From contig NZ_JACIYL010000170.1 of assembly GCF_014359955.1 (NCBI RefSeq), forward strand, positions 1-7,082: 7,082 bases of DNA, written 5' to 3'. A model generated the notes under the pieces. It was not told the DNA's origin. It was given only the letters and a program-made list of their open reading frames with translations, and ran no database searches. Source of the DNA: Thermogutta sp. (GTDB lineage Bacteria; Planctomycetota; Planctomycetia; Pirellulales; Thermoguttaceae). Below, one piece after another: positions 6,401-7,082 of the stretch. Made by a program: the position numbers and the translations under genes. Each line of letters opens with the position of its first letter. The stretch's first letter is position 1.

Positions 6401-6461
6401 TGAACGCTCGTCGCATTGGGTGACCCGATCCAGTGGTGGGGGACACGACATCGGTCCTCAG

Positions 6462-6491
6462 CCGTTTGTTTGTAGGGCGTCGGAGAAACGG
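6462..6491 (+). promoter_or_regulatory. Stem-loop enclosing the vWA Shine-Dalgarno
   Basis: CCGTTT (6462-6467) can pair with AAACGG (6486-6491), placing the GGAG Shine-Dalgarno (6482-6485) at the edge of an 18-base loop, five bases before the ATG. This could modulate translation. The stem is only 6 bp, so confidence is low. The GGAG-to-ATG spacing of 10 bases is slightly long. Confidence 0.25.
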
Positions 6492-6495
6492 AACC

Positions 6496-7082
6496 ATGGT
6501 GTGCACGCGATTGACGGTGAAAATGACGGTCGGCCTGATGGTGGCATTGGGCGTGATGGGGTCGCTTTTTTCGGTGGCCACGGCCGATGAAGCGGCCGCA
6601 CCTCAGGCCCAGTTGGAGCTCTTCCAGGCGGCAGACGGCAGCCAGTACTTCGCGGCTGTGCTTCCGCCAGTCCCGGCGGTCCAGTCTGGTGGACGTCACA
6701 TTGTCGTGCTCGTCAACACGTCGGCAGCCCAAACGGGAGCAGTGAGAGAGAAGTCGCTCGCTGCCCTGGAGAAATTTCTGGGAGAATTGACGCCAGCGGA
6801 CCGCGTGCAGATCGTGGCGGTGGACCTTAAAGCAGTACCGATGCACCCGGATTTTGTGGCCCCGGGGAGCCCCGAGTTTCAGGCCGGCTGGGAAAAGCTC
6901 CAGAAGCGGGCACCTCTTGGTTCGTGCGATTTGGGGGCCGGATTGCAGGCCGCCATCGACGCCCTGAGCAAGGCACCGGCAGAGGGACGCACCCTCGTCT
7001 ATTTTGGCGATGGCCTGAGCCGCGCTCACCTTCTCTCCTCGGATGAGATTGCCGATCTGACCACCCGGTTGTACGACGCCCA
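6496..7082 (+). CDS. Secreted vWA-domain protein, N-terminal part (3' end outside window)
   Basis: The visible 195 residues start at ATG 6496 and remain open to the window end. Residues 1-30 form a signal peptide (K9, hydrophobic MTVGLMVALGVMGSLFSV, likely cleavage ATA|DE after A30). From about 65 a von Willebrand factor A fold begins: first strand RHIVVLVNTSAAQTG (67-81), helix VREKSLAALEKFLGEL, strand DRVQIVAVD (102-110), a LGSCDLGAGLQAAI stretch (141-154) and strand TLVYFGDGLS (166-175). The domain normally binds a divalent metal through a DxSxS...T...D site. Here that reads N74-x-S76-x-A78, with C144 at the Thr position and D172 kept, so metal binding is doubtful. From memory, planctomycetes encode long exported proteins of this kind, often with further repeat regions. 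The function is unknown; an envelope or extracellular binding role is inferred. The start is supported by GGAG 10 bases upstream and by the signal peptide; M10 is an alternative start with a weaker leader. Confidence 0.85.
   Translation, partial: MVCTRLTVKMTVGLMVALGVMGSLFSVATADEAAAPQAQLELFQAADGSQYFAAVLPPVPAVQSGGRHIVVLVNTSAAQTGAVREKSLAALEKFLGELTPADRVQIVAVDLKAVPMHPDFVAPGSPEFQAGWEKLQKRAPLGSCDLGAGLQAAIDALSKAPAEGRTLVYFGDGLSRAHLLSSDEIADLTTRLYDA

Larger units (their letters stand above)
6073..6495. other. Intergenic region before the vWA gene (423 bases)
   Basis: It lies between the terminator of the acidic gene and the vWA start. It holds the two promoter candidates at 6139-6167 and 6346-6375 and two small leader stem-loops. 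An open frame at 6124-6372 (82 codons) has no recognisable motif or Shine-Dalgarno and spans both promoter candidates, so it is not called a gene. No structured RNA family was recognised. Confidence 0.55.

Noticed and set aside
1..7082. CRISPR array, tRNA, rRNA or insertion sequence
   Set aside because: No regularly spaced repeats, no recognisable tRNA or rRNA sequence, and no transposase motifs were seen on either strand.

Overview
The window is a GC-rich bacterial chromosome segment with five protein genes. Two are cut by the window edges. From left to right they are: the 3' part of a DEAH-box RNA helicase gene of the HrpA type (+), a ferritin gene (-), a small cupin gene (+), a long gene for a secreted and extremely acidic protein of no family I recognise (+), and the 5' part of a secreted von Willebrand factor A (vWA) domain protein (+). 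The style of the exported vWA protein, the large lineage-specific acidic exported protein, the long intergenic spacers and an ECF-like promoter suggest a planctomycete, perhaps Pirellulales/Thermogutta-like. This is inference from gene style with moderate-to-low confidence; there is no rRNA or marker gene here.

Region 1-2584: hrpA reads in from the left edge and ends at 2391. It is convergent with the ferritin gene. The 193-base gap between them holds a perfect 30-bp palindrome (2432-2461) that looks like one copy of a dispersed REP-like repeat rather than a classical terminator.

Region 2585-3774: ferritin and cupin are divergent, separated by 353 bases that must hold both promoters. A plausible ferritin promoter lies at 3203-3230. 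Ferritin keeps all ferroxidase-site residues. The cupin lacks the second His of the usual HxH metal motif.

Region 3775-6072: the acidic protein gene has a perfect Shine-Dalgarno, a signal peptide, about 155 Asp/Glu against about 27 Lys/Arg in 640 residues, short degenerate acidic/aromatic repeats, and a basic hydrophobic C-terminal tail. A textbook Rho-independent terminator closes it, so it appears to be expressed alone.

Region 6073-7082: a 423-base spacer carries an ECF-sigma-like promoter candidate (6139-6167) and a strong housekeeping-type promoter candidate (6346-6375). It leads to a vWA gene whose metal-site motif is degenerate and which runs off the right edge. HrpA acts on RNA/ribosomes, ferritin on iron storage, and the last two products are predicted to be exported. 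I see no evidence that the five genes form one pathway. The least explained element is the acidic protein.
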